From Aspidapion aeneum (Eukaryota; Arthropoda; Insecta; Coleoptera; Brentidae): a DNA stretch of 64,000 bases. Location: NCBI GenBank assembly GCA_963576565.1, contig OY755044.1, forward strand, positions 39,143,235 through 39,207,234. The letters are read 5' to 3'. A program made the translations under genes and the position numbers. The notes under the pieces were generated by a model that was given only the letters and a program-made list of their open reading frames with translations, was not told where the DNA came from and did no database searches. This document shows, one piece after another, positions 9,628 through 19,667 of this stretch (its first letter is position 1; the number at the start of each line of letters is the position of its first letter).

Positions 9628-10980
9628 TAAACTAGTAAGAACCTTTCATTTTGAAATTTGTATTGGAGAACTTAGGCTTTAGTTTTATCTCAATTCTTTT
9701 TACGAAATGCCATTTTCGCGTACTTGGCTTGGATTGGATAATACTTAATTTTTAAAGTAGTAAAATATGCGGAATATTGTTCAAAACTTTTGCAATGCTT
9801 TACTTAAATTTTTGAGGTTTTTAAATTTTTTTCCACGGTTTTATCGTAGTTCCTATCAGCCTTCCAAAGCTCAGCTCTCTAGCGTTTCTGAAAGTGCACA
9901 ATGTTAATTTTACATAACTTTACATGTATAGGGGAGGGAAATAAATTAAAATTGTCGTGTTTTCAAATTTTGTCCTATAGTTTTAGCATAGTTCCTATCA
10001 GTCTCCCAATGCTCAGCTCTCTAGCGTTTCTGGAACTGGGTAATGTTACTTTTACATAACTTTGCATTTATAGGGGAGGAGAGTAAATGAAAATATTGGA
10101 CTTTTAAAATTTTTTCCATGGTTTTATCATAATTTCTATCAGCATTCCAATGCTCAGCTCTCTAGCGTTTCTGGAAGTGGGCAATGTTAGTTTTATATAA
10201 ATTTACATTTATAGGAAAGGGAAGTGTTTTAATTTTTTCATATAGTTTTATCATAGTTTCTATCAGTCTGCCAAAGCTGAACTCGCTAGCATTTCTGGAA
10301 GTAGGCAATGCTACTTTTACATAACTTTAAATGTATAGGGGAGGGAAGTAAATTAAAATTTTGAGGTTTTTTGATTTTTTCCTATAGTTTTATCATAGTT
10401 CCTCTCAGTCTGCCAAAGCTCAACTCTCTAGCATTTCTGGAAGTGGGCGATGCTACTATTACATAACTTTAAATGTATAGGGGCTCTTAGTAAATTAAAA
10501 TTTTGGGGTTTTTTGATTTTTTTTCCTATAGTTTTATCATAGTTCCTATCGGTCTGCCAAAGCTCAACTCTCTAGCATTTCTCGAAGTAGACGATGCTAT
10601 AGTTTTACATAACTTTAAATGTATAGGGGAGGGGAGTAAATTAAAATTTTGGGGTTTTGTGATTTTTTCCAGGGGTTTGGTCATAATTTCTATCAGTCTG
10701 CCCAATTTCAGCTTTGTAGCATGTCTGGAAGTACAGTAGAATATTGATGATCTATACATGAGTGAGTGAGTGAGTGAGTGAGTGAGTAAGTCAGTAAGTG
10801 GCAATTTCGACGTTTTTTGAAATTTCGTAACTACTTTACTACTTTATGGAATTCCATGAAATGCAATAGAGAGATTCGTAGCTCATTCCGAAGAGTTTTA
10901 GGTAGGTCAAATATCGGCTAAAATGTTTCAAGAAAAGATGGTTACGGCGCGCGAACTTGGCGAGGCACTGCCGTGCCCTC
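9628..10980 (+). mobile_element. Repeat family X, copy X1 (142-bp unit element)
   Basis: The left part (CTAGTAAGAACCTTTCATTT ... CGCGTACTTGGCT) is half of the palindromic head seen whole in copies at 44434-47540 and 56884-57220. Then comes a conserved spacer with ATGCGGAATATTGTTC, seven ~142-bp tandem units (9815-10735), a short GAGT microsatellite (10764-10797) and a tail with CGACGTTTTTTGAAATTTCG. The end carries a short G/C hairpin (GAGGCAC..GTGCCCTC). No coding capacity was recognised. The overall plan resembles Helentron-associated (DINE-1/HINE-like) elements, an inference from architecture only. Confidence 0.65.
9815..10735 (+). repeat. ~142-bp tandem repeat array in X1
   Basis: Anchors (TCAGCTCTCTAGCGTTTCT and variants) occur at 9871, 10013, 10153, 10278, 10420, 10564 and 10708. 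Spacing is 140-144 bp with one 125-bp unit. Each unit also contains TATAGTTTTATCATAGTTCC and TATAGGGGAGGGAAGTAA. Confidence 0.9.
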
Positions 10981-11290
10981 AGATATCCTCTTTAATGTTA
11001 GTTTCTATGCCGTTCATATTCTTTATTTTACTTATGTCATATCTACCTAGAGTCGGCCTTAGATATTTCATATTTCTGTTATTTCCTATAACTCTCTCAA
11101 CTTTCATTTCTTGACTCTTTCTTTTATCATTTTTCTTATAGTTTTATTTATTTCTGTGTATGCCATCGATGTTCTTTTTCCTGCATTCTCCAGATTCCGC
11201 CTTTTTTCCATCAGTCTCTTTACTTCTTCTGATTTATAATTTTCTCTCTTTTTATCTTTTTGTGCGAAATCTTTTCCTATTTTGGTCATA
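10981..11290 (-). pseudogene. LINE fragment, endonuclease-RT linker region
   Basis: Minus-strand frame 11289-11104 encodes a charged segment (EEVKRLMEKRRNLENAGKR) very similar to the plus-strand frame at 60611-60802 (EEIKKLMEKKRNLEKE). This segment sits between endonuclease and RT in RTE-like LINEs. The block 10990-11150 repeats, at roughly 85% identity, the LINE block at 9466-9627 on the other side of X1, so this is a second copy or an old duplication. Confidence 0.6.
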
Positions 11291-11299
11291 GCTCTTGTC

Positions 11300-11618
11300 A
11301 GCGGATGTACATGCCAAAAATCAATTTAAAGCAAACGTGTATTAAAAACAAGAAAAAATAAAGCAGGGAACACTTGCACGTGCAGCGCAGAAGCGGACCG
11401 AGTCGTGCGTGCACCTGCTAGTGTTCAGCGTTCGCTCCCGCTATGTTGGCTGCTGTTGCGTTGCGTGAAGAAGTTGATGGTGAATTCGTGGCCAACTTGA
11501 CCCACCGCTCTTAGCTCCTGCTATTTTAGAGCTGCAGTCACGATAGAATGAGATTAGATTCAGAAGACTGTTTTCGCCATACGTTGATTTAAAATGGTCA
11601 AAGGAGGAGGCACTAAAT
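11300..11618. other. Unassigned, locally GC-rich patch
   Basis: 11370-11480 is richer in G/C and CpG than its surroundings (CACGTGCAG, GCGTGCACCTGC and similar), with no open frame of note. It could be a fragment of an unknown element; I see no repeat boundary. Confidence 0.3.
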
Positions 11619-11736
11619 ACATTGTTTACCGGGATGCGTCAGATGAGCTGAATTTGAGATATGTTGAAGGCCAAACCTTCCTGATATTTTTTCCAAAAAA
11701 AAATGGGGGAGTCATAGGATTCGTTTTCGATTGGTA

Positions 11737-12030
11737 GCGGAATAAAGATCGAAAGACAAAAGATCGAAAGACAAAAGATCGAATACAAAAGATCGAAAAA
11801 CAAAGGATCGAAAAGACAAAATATCGAAATACAAAAGGTCGAAAAGACAAAAGATCGAAATCACAAAAGATCGAAAAACAAAAGATCGAAACTACAAAAG
11901 ATCGAAAAACAAAAGATCGAAAATACAATAGATTGAAAATACAAAAGATTGAAAAACAAAAGATCAAAAGACAAAAGATCGAAAGTACAGAAGATCGAAA
12001 GTACAAAAGATCGAAAGACAAAAGATCAAA
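11737..12030 (+). repeat. ACAAAAGATCGAAA minisatellite, left arm
   Basis: About twenty imperfect 13-16-bp units, all centred on AAGATCGAAA. Length varies by small A/C insertions between units. Confidence 0.9.
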
Positions 12031-12204
12031 ATAGTGCGTATCAAAATAGTGCGTGTCAAAATAGTGCGTTTCAAAATATCGCTATTACATAGTTTTTTCA
12101 AAAAAAAACTTTTCTGGATATTTTTTTCGGGATTCTAAGGGTGATTCGGGTATGTAACTAAACCGAACCGAATCGAACCGGTTCGACCATCTTTCTAACA
12201 TATT

Positions 12205-12342
12205 TTTCGGTTCGGTTCGGTTCGGTTCGGTTCGGTTCGGTTCGGTTCGGTTCGGTTCGGTTCGGTTCGGTTCGGTTCGGTTCGGTTCGGTTCGGTTCGG
12301 TTCGGTTCGGTTCGGTTTGGTTCGGTTCGGTTCGGTTCGGTT
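12205..12342 (+). repeat. (TTCGG)n pentanucleotide array
   Basis: About 27 nearly perfect TTCGG units with one TTTGG variant. CCGAACCG/CGGTTCG inverted motifs lie immediately to the left (12162-12185), so the array can also pair with its own flank. Confidence 0.95.
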
Positions 12343-12514
12343 ACACACCCTTTAGGATCCCGGGAAAGAAATCAGGAAAGTTTTTTTTTTGAAAAAATAA
12401 GATTGAAAAGAGACCCGTTTATCGAAGTATATTATTTGTGTTAAGTATGGCAAGCCATTGGTTTATTTAACGGTTAGGTAATTTTACCTTACATATTTCG
12501 ATCTTATTTACTTG

Positions 12515-12823
12515 CGATTTTTTTCGATCTTTTGTCTTCCGATATTTTGTTTTTCGATCTTTTGCATTTCGATCTTTTGTCTTTCGATCTTTTGTACTTG
12601 CGATCTTTTGTATTTTCGATCTTTTGTTTTTCGATCTTTTGTTTTTCGATCTTTTGTATTTTCGATATTTTGCCTTTTCGATCTTTTGTTTTTCGATCTT
12701 CTGTATTTTTGATCTTTTGTCTTTCGATCTTTTGTATTTTCGATCTTTTGCCTTTTCGATCTTTTGTTTTTCGATCTTTTGTATTCGATCTTTTGGCTTT
12801 CGATCTTTTGTCTTTCGATCTTT
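12515..12823 (-). repeat. AAGATCGAAA minisatellite, right (inverted) arm
   Basis: About twenty-two units of TTTCGATCTTTTGT, the reverse complement of the left array's motif. Confidence 0.9.
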
Positions 12824-12879
12824 GTTCCGCCACCCGTTTCCGAGCTATATTTATTTAAATGCGCGCCACTGAAATATGA

Positions 12880-13575
12880 AAAAATATGACCTTTTGTAGT
12901 TTTTTTGTAATAACTTATCGCCAAATAAAAATAAAAACTGATATTGGTCTTATTTTATTCACAAAAGAGTCCTTTTAGGAATTTTATCAATTTTTGACAT
13001 ATAGTTTGTGTCACATACCTAAAGAGTGGCTCAAAATAATTAAAAACAAAATACAGGAAAAATACCTGAGATTTATTAAATATAAAGTCGGTTTAACTAT
13101 TCTAGAGTGATGTTTGCATAATAATGAGTGGTTATTTGATAAGCTTACAGGGTATTTGTCTACGGGATAGTGTGTTTACCGGGATGCATTAAATGAGGTG
13201 AATTTATGATATGTTAGGGCTCAAGCCGTCCAAATAGAAATTGCAGGTCATCGGTTTCGTTTAATCCGGAATATAGAAAAATGTAACTTTTTGTAAAACA
13301 GAAATAAAAAACCAATATTAATTTTATTTAGTTGAAAAAAAAAGTCTTTTTAAGTATGTTCTCAATTTTTTATAGTTTTCGTCACATATTTATAGAGTGG
13401 CTCAAAAGATGAATAATAGAAATACAGGAATAATAACTGGGATTTGTTAAATATACCCATGAATGAAATTAAAAATGCATAGTCAAAATAAATTCATTTG
13501 CTTTAATGTGAGTCTTTATAAAGAAACATTTACATACATAATGGTTAATATAGTAAACTTACAGGGTGTGTCAAA
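12880..13575 (+). repeat. Diverged direct duplication, ~370 bp spacing
   Basis: 12890-13080 and 13270-13460 share an order of motifs: a paired AT-rich stretch, GTGTCACATA/CGTCACATAT, AGAGTGGCTCAAAA, ATACAGGAA and GGGATTTGTTAAATATA-like sequence. Each copy ends near CTTACAGGGT. The copies are roughly 75% alike by eye. No protein signature was seen. Confidence 0.6.
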
Positions 13576-13989
13576 CATTTTTTAAATTAAACAAATGATA
13601 GGTGTACTAACTGTCAATACAGAGAGACCTTTAAACTTTTTTTAACTAACAGATTTTTCATCTGAATTTTCCATATTTTTCAAAATAAAATACAAACTAA
13701 TTTCCGCAAGAAAATTATTTGATTTTCAGAATTTTAGGTCTTTAAAGAATCGTCCGAAAACATTTTTATTTAATCAACAAATTTATAAATAACAAAAATT
13801 CACGCCAAAAACTAGAAAAGAAAACTAAAATTTCCCGATTATGTACAACAGTACAATTTAATTACACTTTTGGATTTTCTCCATCTGATTTCAAGTAACG
13901 AGAGGTAAGCCACAGTACATGTTATTAAAAAAAAAAACAGTACATAAATATCAGCTTAAATCTATAATAGATCAATACGAACAGATTGA
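13576..13989. other. No supported feature
   Basis: AT-rich; only short frames; nothing recognised. Confidence 0.5.
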
Positions 13990-14165
13990 AAATCATAAAA
14001 ATTTATAAAAGCAACATTTTTTGCTTGAGAGAACAAGAGAAACGAGAACCTCTTGAAGAGAGAGGGTCTTTCACGTGTCTCGTCTCGAGCTCTCATTCGA
14101 GAGAAAATATCTTCATTCGAAAGAGGGCGAGACAAGACGAGAGGCGAGAGGCGAGAATCTCTGAT
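13990..14165 (+). other. GA-rich patch with CGAGA motifs
   Basis: Repeated GAGAGAG, CGAGAC and GAGGCGAGA motifs with a local TCTCGAGCTCTC palindrome. Open frames on both strands here are low-complexity products. It abuts the Tc1 relic at 14181. Confidence 0.5.
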
Positions 14166-14180
14166 CTCGGCGGCAACAGT

Positions 14181-14660
14181 AATCAAAGATTATGATATTT
14201 GCAAAAAACATGACCGTTCTTGTTGTTTGTCCAAGTTTTCCAAAATGCGTCCACAAATTTCCGAATCTTAAAGCTCATATTTTGGTCAAATTAGATGCCG
14301 GTTTTAAATTATGATTAAAAGGGAATTGTTGGGCGAAAGCAAGGCTAGACCAAAATTAGCACGCTTCAAGAAGATCAGCAACTAATATAATTTTTAGAAG
14401 AACATCCGTTTTCCAACTCCTGTGAAGCAAGAATTGCCTGTAATTTTCCTGGGTCACTTACAACGAGTCGGAGGCGAATAAGGCGTTTCAGATTAAGATG
14501 TCGTGTGGCAGCAAAAAAAAAATATTTTAAATACAGAAAAAGAACATACCCGCCTAATTTTTGCTTTAATTAATTCTCTGGAACATGAAGATTTGAGCGC
14601 CGTCCAAACCAAAAAAATACGCAACAAAATTATGTGGGTATGCCGGTAACTCAAAAACAC
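14181..14660 (+). pseudogene. Tc1-like transposase relic (N-terminal part)
   Basis: Starts with AATCAAAGATTATGATATT, also present before the relic at 61436-62035. The translated pieces match that copy: MRPQISES, then disrupted frames giving FPGSLTT-like and RRIRRFRLRC segments, then TRLIFALINSLEHEDL, all in the order expected for the DNA-binding half of a Tc1-like transposase. Several frameshifts and stops separate them, and the catalytic DDE half is not recognisable downstream. Similarity to the second copy supports a shared family; the exact right boundary is unclear. Confidence 0.6.
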
Positions 14661-14953
14661 GTTGTGGGGCAAAACATTAAAGAATTTTGTTGCGTGTTGC
14701 AATAAATGTTGCCCGGTTTGGACGTATAGTCGTAACACAACTTTATGCCACATAAAAACATTTTGGGATTTTCAGGAGGCCATAATTAAACATTTATTTA
14801 TTATATTATACTGGTGTTTATAATGTGACACTAAAAAACTTTTTTTAAATTTTTCGTTCGTTTATTTCACCCCCACACTAGTCTGGAATTGTTGTTTTTG
14901 GTTTTAAATAGTCTTCAATTATTGCAATTTGTTATTTAAAAATAAATGGCTAC

Positions 14954-15113
14954 CATGGGCGCACCCAGGGGGGGGCTCGGAACCCGGCCTCCTAAAATTA
15001 AGATTTTTTAGATATTTTCCACATATGTCATGAATAAACAGATAGAATAGCATAAAATAAGACATCATGAGGCATCGCCCCCCCCCCAAGACATATTCCT
15101 GGGTGCGTCACTG
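14954..15113. mobile_element. 160-bp hAT-like MITE (GGGCGCACCCAGG ends)
   Basis: Ends CATGGGCGCACCCAGG and CCTGGGTGCGTCACTG are inverted and match the MITE at 52443-52602 in opposite orientation. Internal G- and C-runs and an AT-rich core containing ATATTTTCCACATATG are shared. I did not find a clear 8-bp duplication here, so flanks have probably decayed. Confidence 0.72.
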
Positions 15114-15395
15114 TAGATACCACGCCGGATGTAGATACTACGCCCGATGTAGTATACGACACCCGATGTAGTATACTACGCCCGATATAGTATACTATGC
15201 CCGATGTAGTATACTACGCCCGATGTAGTATACTACGCCCGATGTAATGTACTACGCCCGATGTGGTATACTACGCCCGATGTAGTATACTACGCAACTA
15301 CGCCCGATGAAGTATACTACGCCCGATGTAGGATACTACGCCCAATGTAGTATACTACGCCCGATGTAGTATACTACGCCCGTAGTATGGTGGGG
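15114..15395 (+). repeat. 19-bp minisatellite
   Basis: About fourteen units of TAGTATACTACGCCCGATG with point changes. The TAGTATACTA part is itself a palindrome, so each unit can form a small hairpin. It starts directly at the right end of the preceding MITE. Confidence 0.92.
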
Positions 15396-18300
15396 GTTTT
15401 GATGAATTTTTCTGTCTTTTTTCAATTCTGAAGTTGGTAATTCATGTAGGGTATTGATAGTAGTCGCGGCTCGCTTATGTTTATAGCAACCGCAAAAACT
15501 GACCGGTTTACACACAATTTTAGCATTCCTTTGGTATTCTGGAACCTACGTAAATGGAAGGCCTTCACACAGTCTGACAAAACAAATTGAAAAACAAAGA
15601 GAGACAATAAAGACAGCTTTATAGCATATAGCGTAATATCCCTTCTTCGCGACGACGTATTCAGCCCAAAGCAGAACTGGGGTTGGTTTGGTGGTTTTCT
15701 TAACTCCAGGGGGGGGGGGGGGGGTTCATAATCTATTTGAATTTAGTTGTCTAAATTCATGAAATCTGATAATAAAAGGGGGACAGCTGCCCTTGCCTGT
15801 ATTCTCTTGCGTCTTTCTATTTCGTACTGGTATTACATCAAATCTCTCCCAAGTAACACAAATTGCTAAAAAACAGCTACCAAAACACTTTCACAGCAAA
15901 ACTGAAAGTAAAATAGCTATTACAGCTGTATGCCGTTTCACAGCTAAGCAGCTTCTAAAGTGTTGTCGTTGCTGATTAGGCAATCTTTATTTAGCTCTCA
16001 CAGCGTCTATGACAGCTCCAAAATATAGCACGTTAACATTAAAGTAATTTTGTCTAGAAATAAATAACAAACAATGGCAACTATTGCAAAATAGCTATTT
16101 CCTGTAATGGTCAGACTTTTACTCAAATGGCTGACGAAAAACTTGTTATGTTCTACACTACTGTGATATAATCGCGTAAAAAAGGCGATTCTCTTCGTCA
16201 AAATGTTTGGCAGGTTAACTTTTCTGATAAAACAGGTCAAGATAGCTTGTCAAAACGCAAGCACCTCGAAAATTCAGAATAATAAACGTTTTTTTTCGGT
16301 GTTTGTTTTTAGGTTAGAAATTATTTTATTACCATTATCCTCGAAATACCCTAGAAATCAATTCTTAGTCATATTTTATTGAATTTAGCACTTTCTAGAA
16401 TTTATTTAGGCCCGGGATCACCTGGAAATTAATATTTTCTAGTCCATATATTTAAAGAAAAATAAATAGGAAAACTCGGCCGTCTCATTGGTTTCAGCAG
16501 TTTAACTCTAGACAAGCTATTTTTTAATACTTAAGCCTAAATAATGTTGATTTGTAGCTAACTTGCGTTCTAACAATTGGCCCATTATGTAATACGAAAA
16601 AGAAAAGAAGAGTCACAGATGTTACCTGTCATCTTGGGCGCTGTCACAATAACAAAATAAACAAATATCTCAATTAAAAATTGTGCGAACGTTAGAAGAT
16701 AAAGTTATTACGTGCCCTACCACAGTACCCCACCAGTGGGAAGCAAAAAACATATTATTTTGGCCACCGCCTTCAGAAACCCTTAAGTTGGGTTTATACA
16801 GAAACATAGCATAACGCATAACATAAGACATAGCATGACATAAGATATCATTACAGAAGGAAACCGTAAGGCTGTGTATACAAAAAATATAATAACATAA
16901 CATAACATACAAGCTTGGCCCAAGTATTTTAAATGAGGCCCCACACACTCTAAGTCATTGGTAATTGCAAGGGGAGAATTCCCAAAGTGGTCGGTGCTGG
17001 CAATTGACTCTGGTGCACTTTGCTTGGAATCAGGTGAGTCTAAATAAACTGACTACTAAAGCCTCTTGACTTGAAGTAAAAAAAAACAGAAACCGAGTGT
17101 CATTCAAACCAATGAGATTAAAAAAATATTTTTTGATCTGATCGATTGAAACATTGTGTCCCTGAATGACAGGTTTTCATAATTTGTCATTAAGAAACAC
17201 TATTATTTTTTTAACATTCTGATTTGACTGTTTTTTACTAAACACACTCTTGACTACCAATTTTCACTTGTGCCAAGTAAGAAAAAATTAAAAAAGCATG
17301 TTACATTGCCTTGGTTTTTTTAATTTTTAGTTAAAAAAGTTTTATTTACATTTAATTTTAGAAAGCAGTTAAAAGAAATGAAGTACAAAGACCAGAAAGC
17401 ATTCCAGAATGGGGCCCATTTGCTCACCCCTTGGAAATGTGAACAAGGAAGCCAAAAAGGGGGTCTGCTTGCATTTTACACAATTTTTTTTTATAATTAT
17501 TAAAATTAAATTATATAATGTACAGGAAATTAAACATCTTTGCTTTAATACCATGAATGAATGGAAGTGGCGATTAGCACCCTTAAAGGATCTAACCTGG
17601 CACGTAGACATGCATTTCTGGGTATGTTGTGCACAAATGTACGTATTGTGTATGACGCGGATAACAATTTAAATTCTATCTAGTAAATAGAACCCAGTAA
17701 ACTTCAAATTATATTTAAGGCCAGAAACTTAGTCATCATGATATACCACATAATGCCATAGTTATAGCCTTAGACCACTGGTGCGTCATATACCTTTTGA
17801 CATAATCAACAGGGTACGGAGAGCCACAATGTGCCTGCACTAGCTGTTAGTTCCAAATAGTCTCCATATACCCTGTATGTGGTGATTTCCTGAATGGCCA
17901 GGTCACAAAATCCATTCAGAGAATCACCAGATTAACCCACCCCCTCATATCTATATTTTTTTACATACTTGTCAAAGCTTGTCCATTACTAGACTACCCA
18001 TGGGTCAAGGCTTCTTTAGTTAGCTCTTACGACAGGCCTGGGGGTTACCTTGGTGCTATTATGCATATTCATAATCTAAAAAAATTTGATAAGGGGCCCC
18101 TCTCCAACCCCCATGAATACACCGTTGTATCAAATGTGTATTACATTGGTGAGTGGTCCAACAGAGGGGTTCCAGAGACACAACAAAATTTACATTTTTT
18201 GAACATACATTGTATAAACTTAAAAAATTAATTAGGCAGTATATGATTTTCTTTTATAAAAAATGTTTTTTTTCTAACATGCCAAAAGTTTTTTGTACCT

Positions 18301-18661
18301 CTAAAATTTTCTAAATACCTACTTTCAAATAAATGGAAATTCTTGAGAGACCATATTTATTACACAATAAGTATTACCAAAATAGTTTTTTTACTCAGTT
18401 ACATAGGTAATACACCAGAATGTGCCTTTGTATTTAAAGTTCTCTAGAAACAGGTGGGGGGAGGTGATAGCCTCCATCCTCTCTGGGATCACCACTGGTA
18501 AGGCAGACCTTAGTAGGAATAGGTAGAGGAAATTTTTGTTTTTAAGGTAGCTAGGTAAATAAAAAACAAGAAATTTATTTATTTAGTTATTCAACTGATA
18601 AACTGGGTTCTTAATGCCCAGGGTGCAACACCTTAGAGGGCCTAATACAGTGGGTTAAACA
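15396..18661. other. Unassigned AT-rich region
   Basis: No protein or RNA gene was recognised. Minor simple sequence includes a G-run at 15710-15724 and a run of CATAACATAAG-like variants at 16805-16915. Open frames in this interval have no motif I know. Confidence 0.4.
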
Positions 18662-18669
18662 AGTGGGTC

Positions 18670-19088
18670 CAGCGGCGTAGCGTGCCCGAAAGGGCGGGGG
18701 GGGGGGCGACAGCTAATAAGGGCGCCTCTCAAAACTCAAAAAAAATCTTGCGACCAAAAAAAAAAACAAAAAAGGTCATCATGTGTGAGAGGGGGGGCCG
18801 ACAGCTCAAACGGGCGCCTCTCACAAATCTTGCGACCACAAAAAAAAAAGGTCATCATATGTGAGGGGGGGGCCGACAGGTAAAACGGGCGCCTCTCAAA
18901 CATAAACCAAAAAAAAAAAACGGTCCTCATGTCGTTAGTTTCCTTTGGCGCCCACTCAATTGGCCGTTGCCGGGCCGACTTAATAAAGCTGAGGGCGCTT
19001 CGGCCACCAATGGGGCGCCACTACCCTCGGGGCGGGGGGGGGGGGGGTCGGGCAACGAACCCCCCGCGCCCCTTACGCTACGCCGCTG
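18670..19088. mobile_element. 419-bp hAT MITE with internal tandem repeat
   Basis: Inverted ends CAGCGGCGTAGCGTG and TTACGCTACGCCGCTG. The 8-bp target duplication AGTGGGTC is perfect (18662-18669 and 19089-19096). The interior contains three ~80-90-bp tandem copies of a block with GGGCGCCTCTCA, TCTTGCGACCA, a poly-A stretch and GGTCATCATGTG. CAG...CTG termini with 8-bp duplications identify hAT. No transposase. Confidence 0.9.
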
Positions 19089-19096
19089 AGTGGGTC

Positions 19097-19667
19097 CATA
19101 CCTTATTTGTGAGCCTGGCCTGATTATGTGCTAAGGTAAACCAAGTCTACAGTACTCTACTAGTATTTGTACACTTGCTGTCGGCAGCTCACATAGTGCA
19201 CAATGGTGACAAAGTTAATGCTTAATTATATATCATCTTTTAATGCTAAGCAGGCAGAAAAATGAAGGACCGATGTACCAAAATCAAGCATTATGTTTGG
19301 CCATGGTGCATTATGGTGTTATATAAACCAACCCTTGAGTTACACCAAAAAACAGACAGACTGATGAAAAAATTTTGACAGCACTTTTAAGGTTCACTCA
19401 GGACTGATAAGTACCAGGCAGGGACCCCTTGATTGGCCCCATTGTGCGCTCCCTGACAAGGCATCGCACCCGGGTTTCATGGAACCAGTCACTGTTTACC
19501 CAACTTTAGTTCCCTCTCAAAGATAAAGGGATATTCTAAAAGATGGGCAAATAAACTATCCTTTATGGCTGTGAGTGGACATTTGTTTAAACAAACACCA
19601 AATTGCTTGTTTAAAAAAAACACAACCACAGTTTAGGTTAGAAAAGAAAACAAGAAACAGAAGGCAC
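19097..19667. other. No supported feature
   Basis: Mixed-composition DNA without a recognised gene or repeat boundary. Confidence 0.4.

Larger units (their letters stand above)
11619..12866. repeat. Large hairpin of inverted minisatellites
   Basis: Two arrays of a ~14-15-bp motif in opposite orientation (11737-12030 and 12515-12823) face each other. The arm bases GCGGAATAAAGATCGAAAG and CTTTCGATCTTTGTTCCGC are complementary. Further in, 12093-12140 pairs with 12352-12400 (both around a CGGGAT core). The centre is a TTCGG array. The motif TTTACCGGGATGC at ~11620 recurs at ~13172, suggesting a larger repeated unit. No coding role is likely: long frames here (e.g. Glu-Pro-Asn-Arg-Thr repeats) are by-products of the simple repeats. 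Confidence 0.8.

Noticed and set aside
12085..12348. Open frame with Glu-Pro-Asn-Arg-Thr repeats on the minus strand
   Set aside because: A direct translation of the TTCGG pentamer array; length 5 gives long open frames in several registers without coding meaning.
12504..12924. Lys/Arg/Asp-rich frames (and Phe-rich frames on the other strand)
   Set aside because: Translations of the AAGATCGAAA minisatellite; no codon bias or domain.
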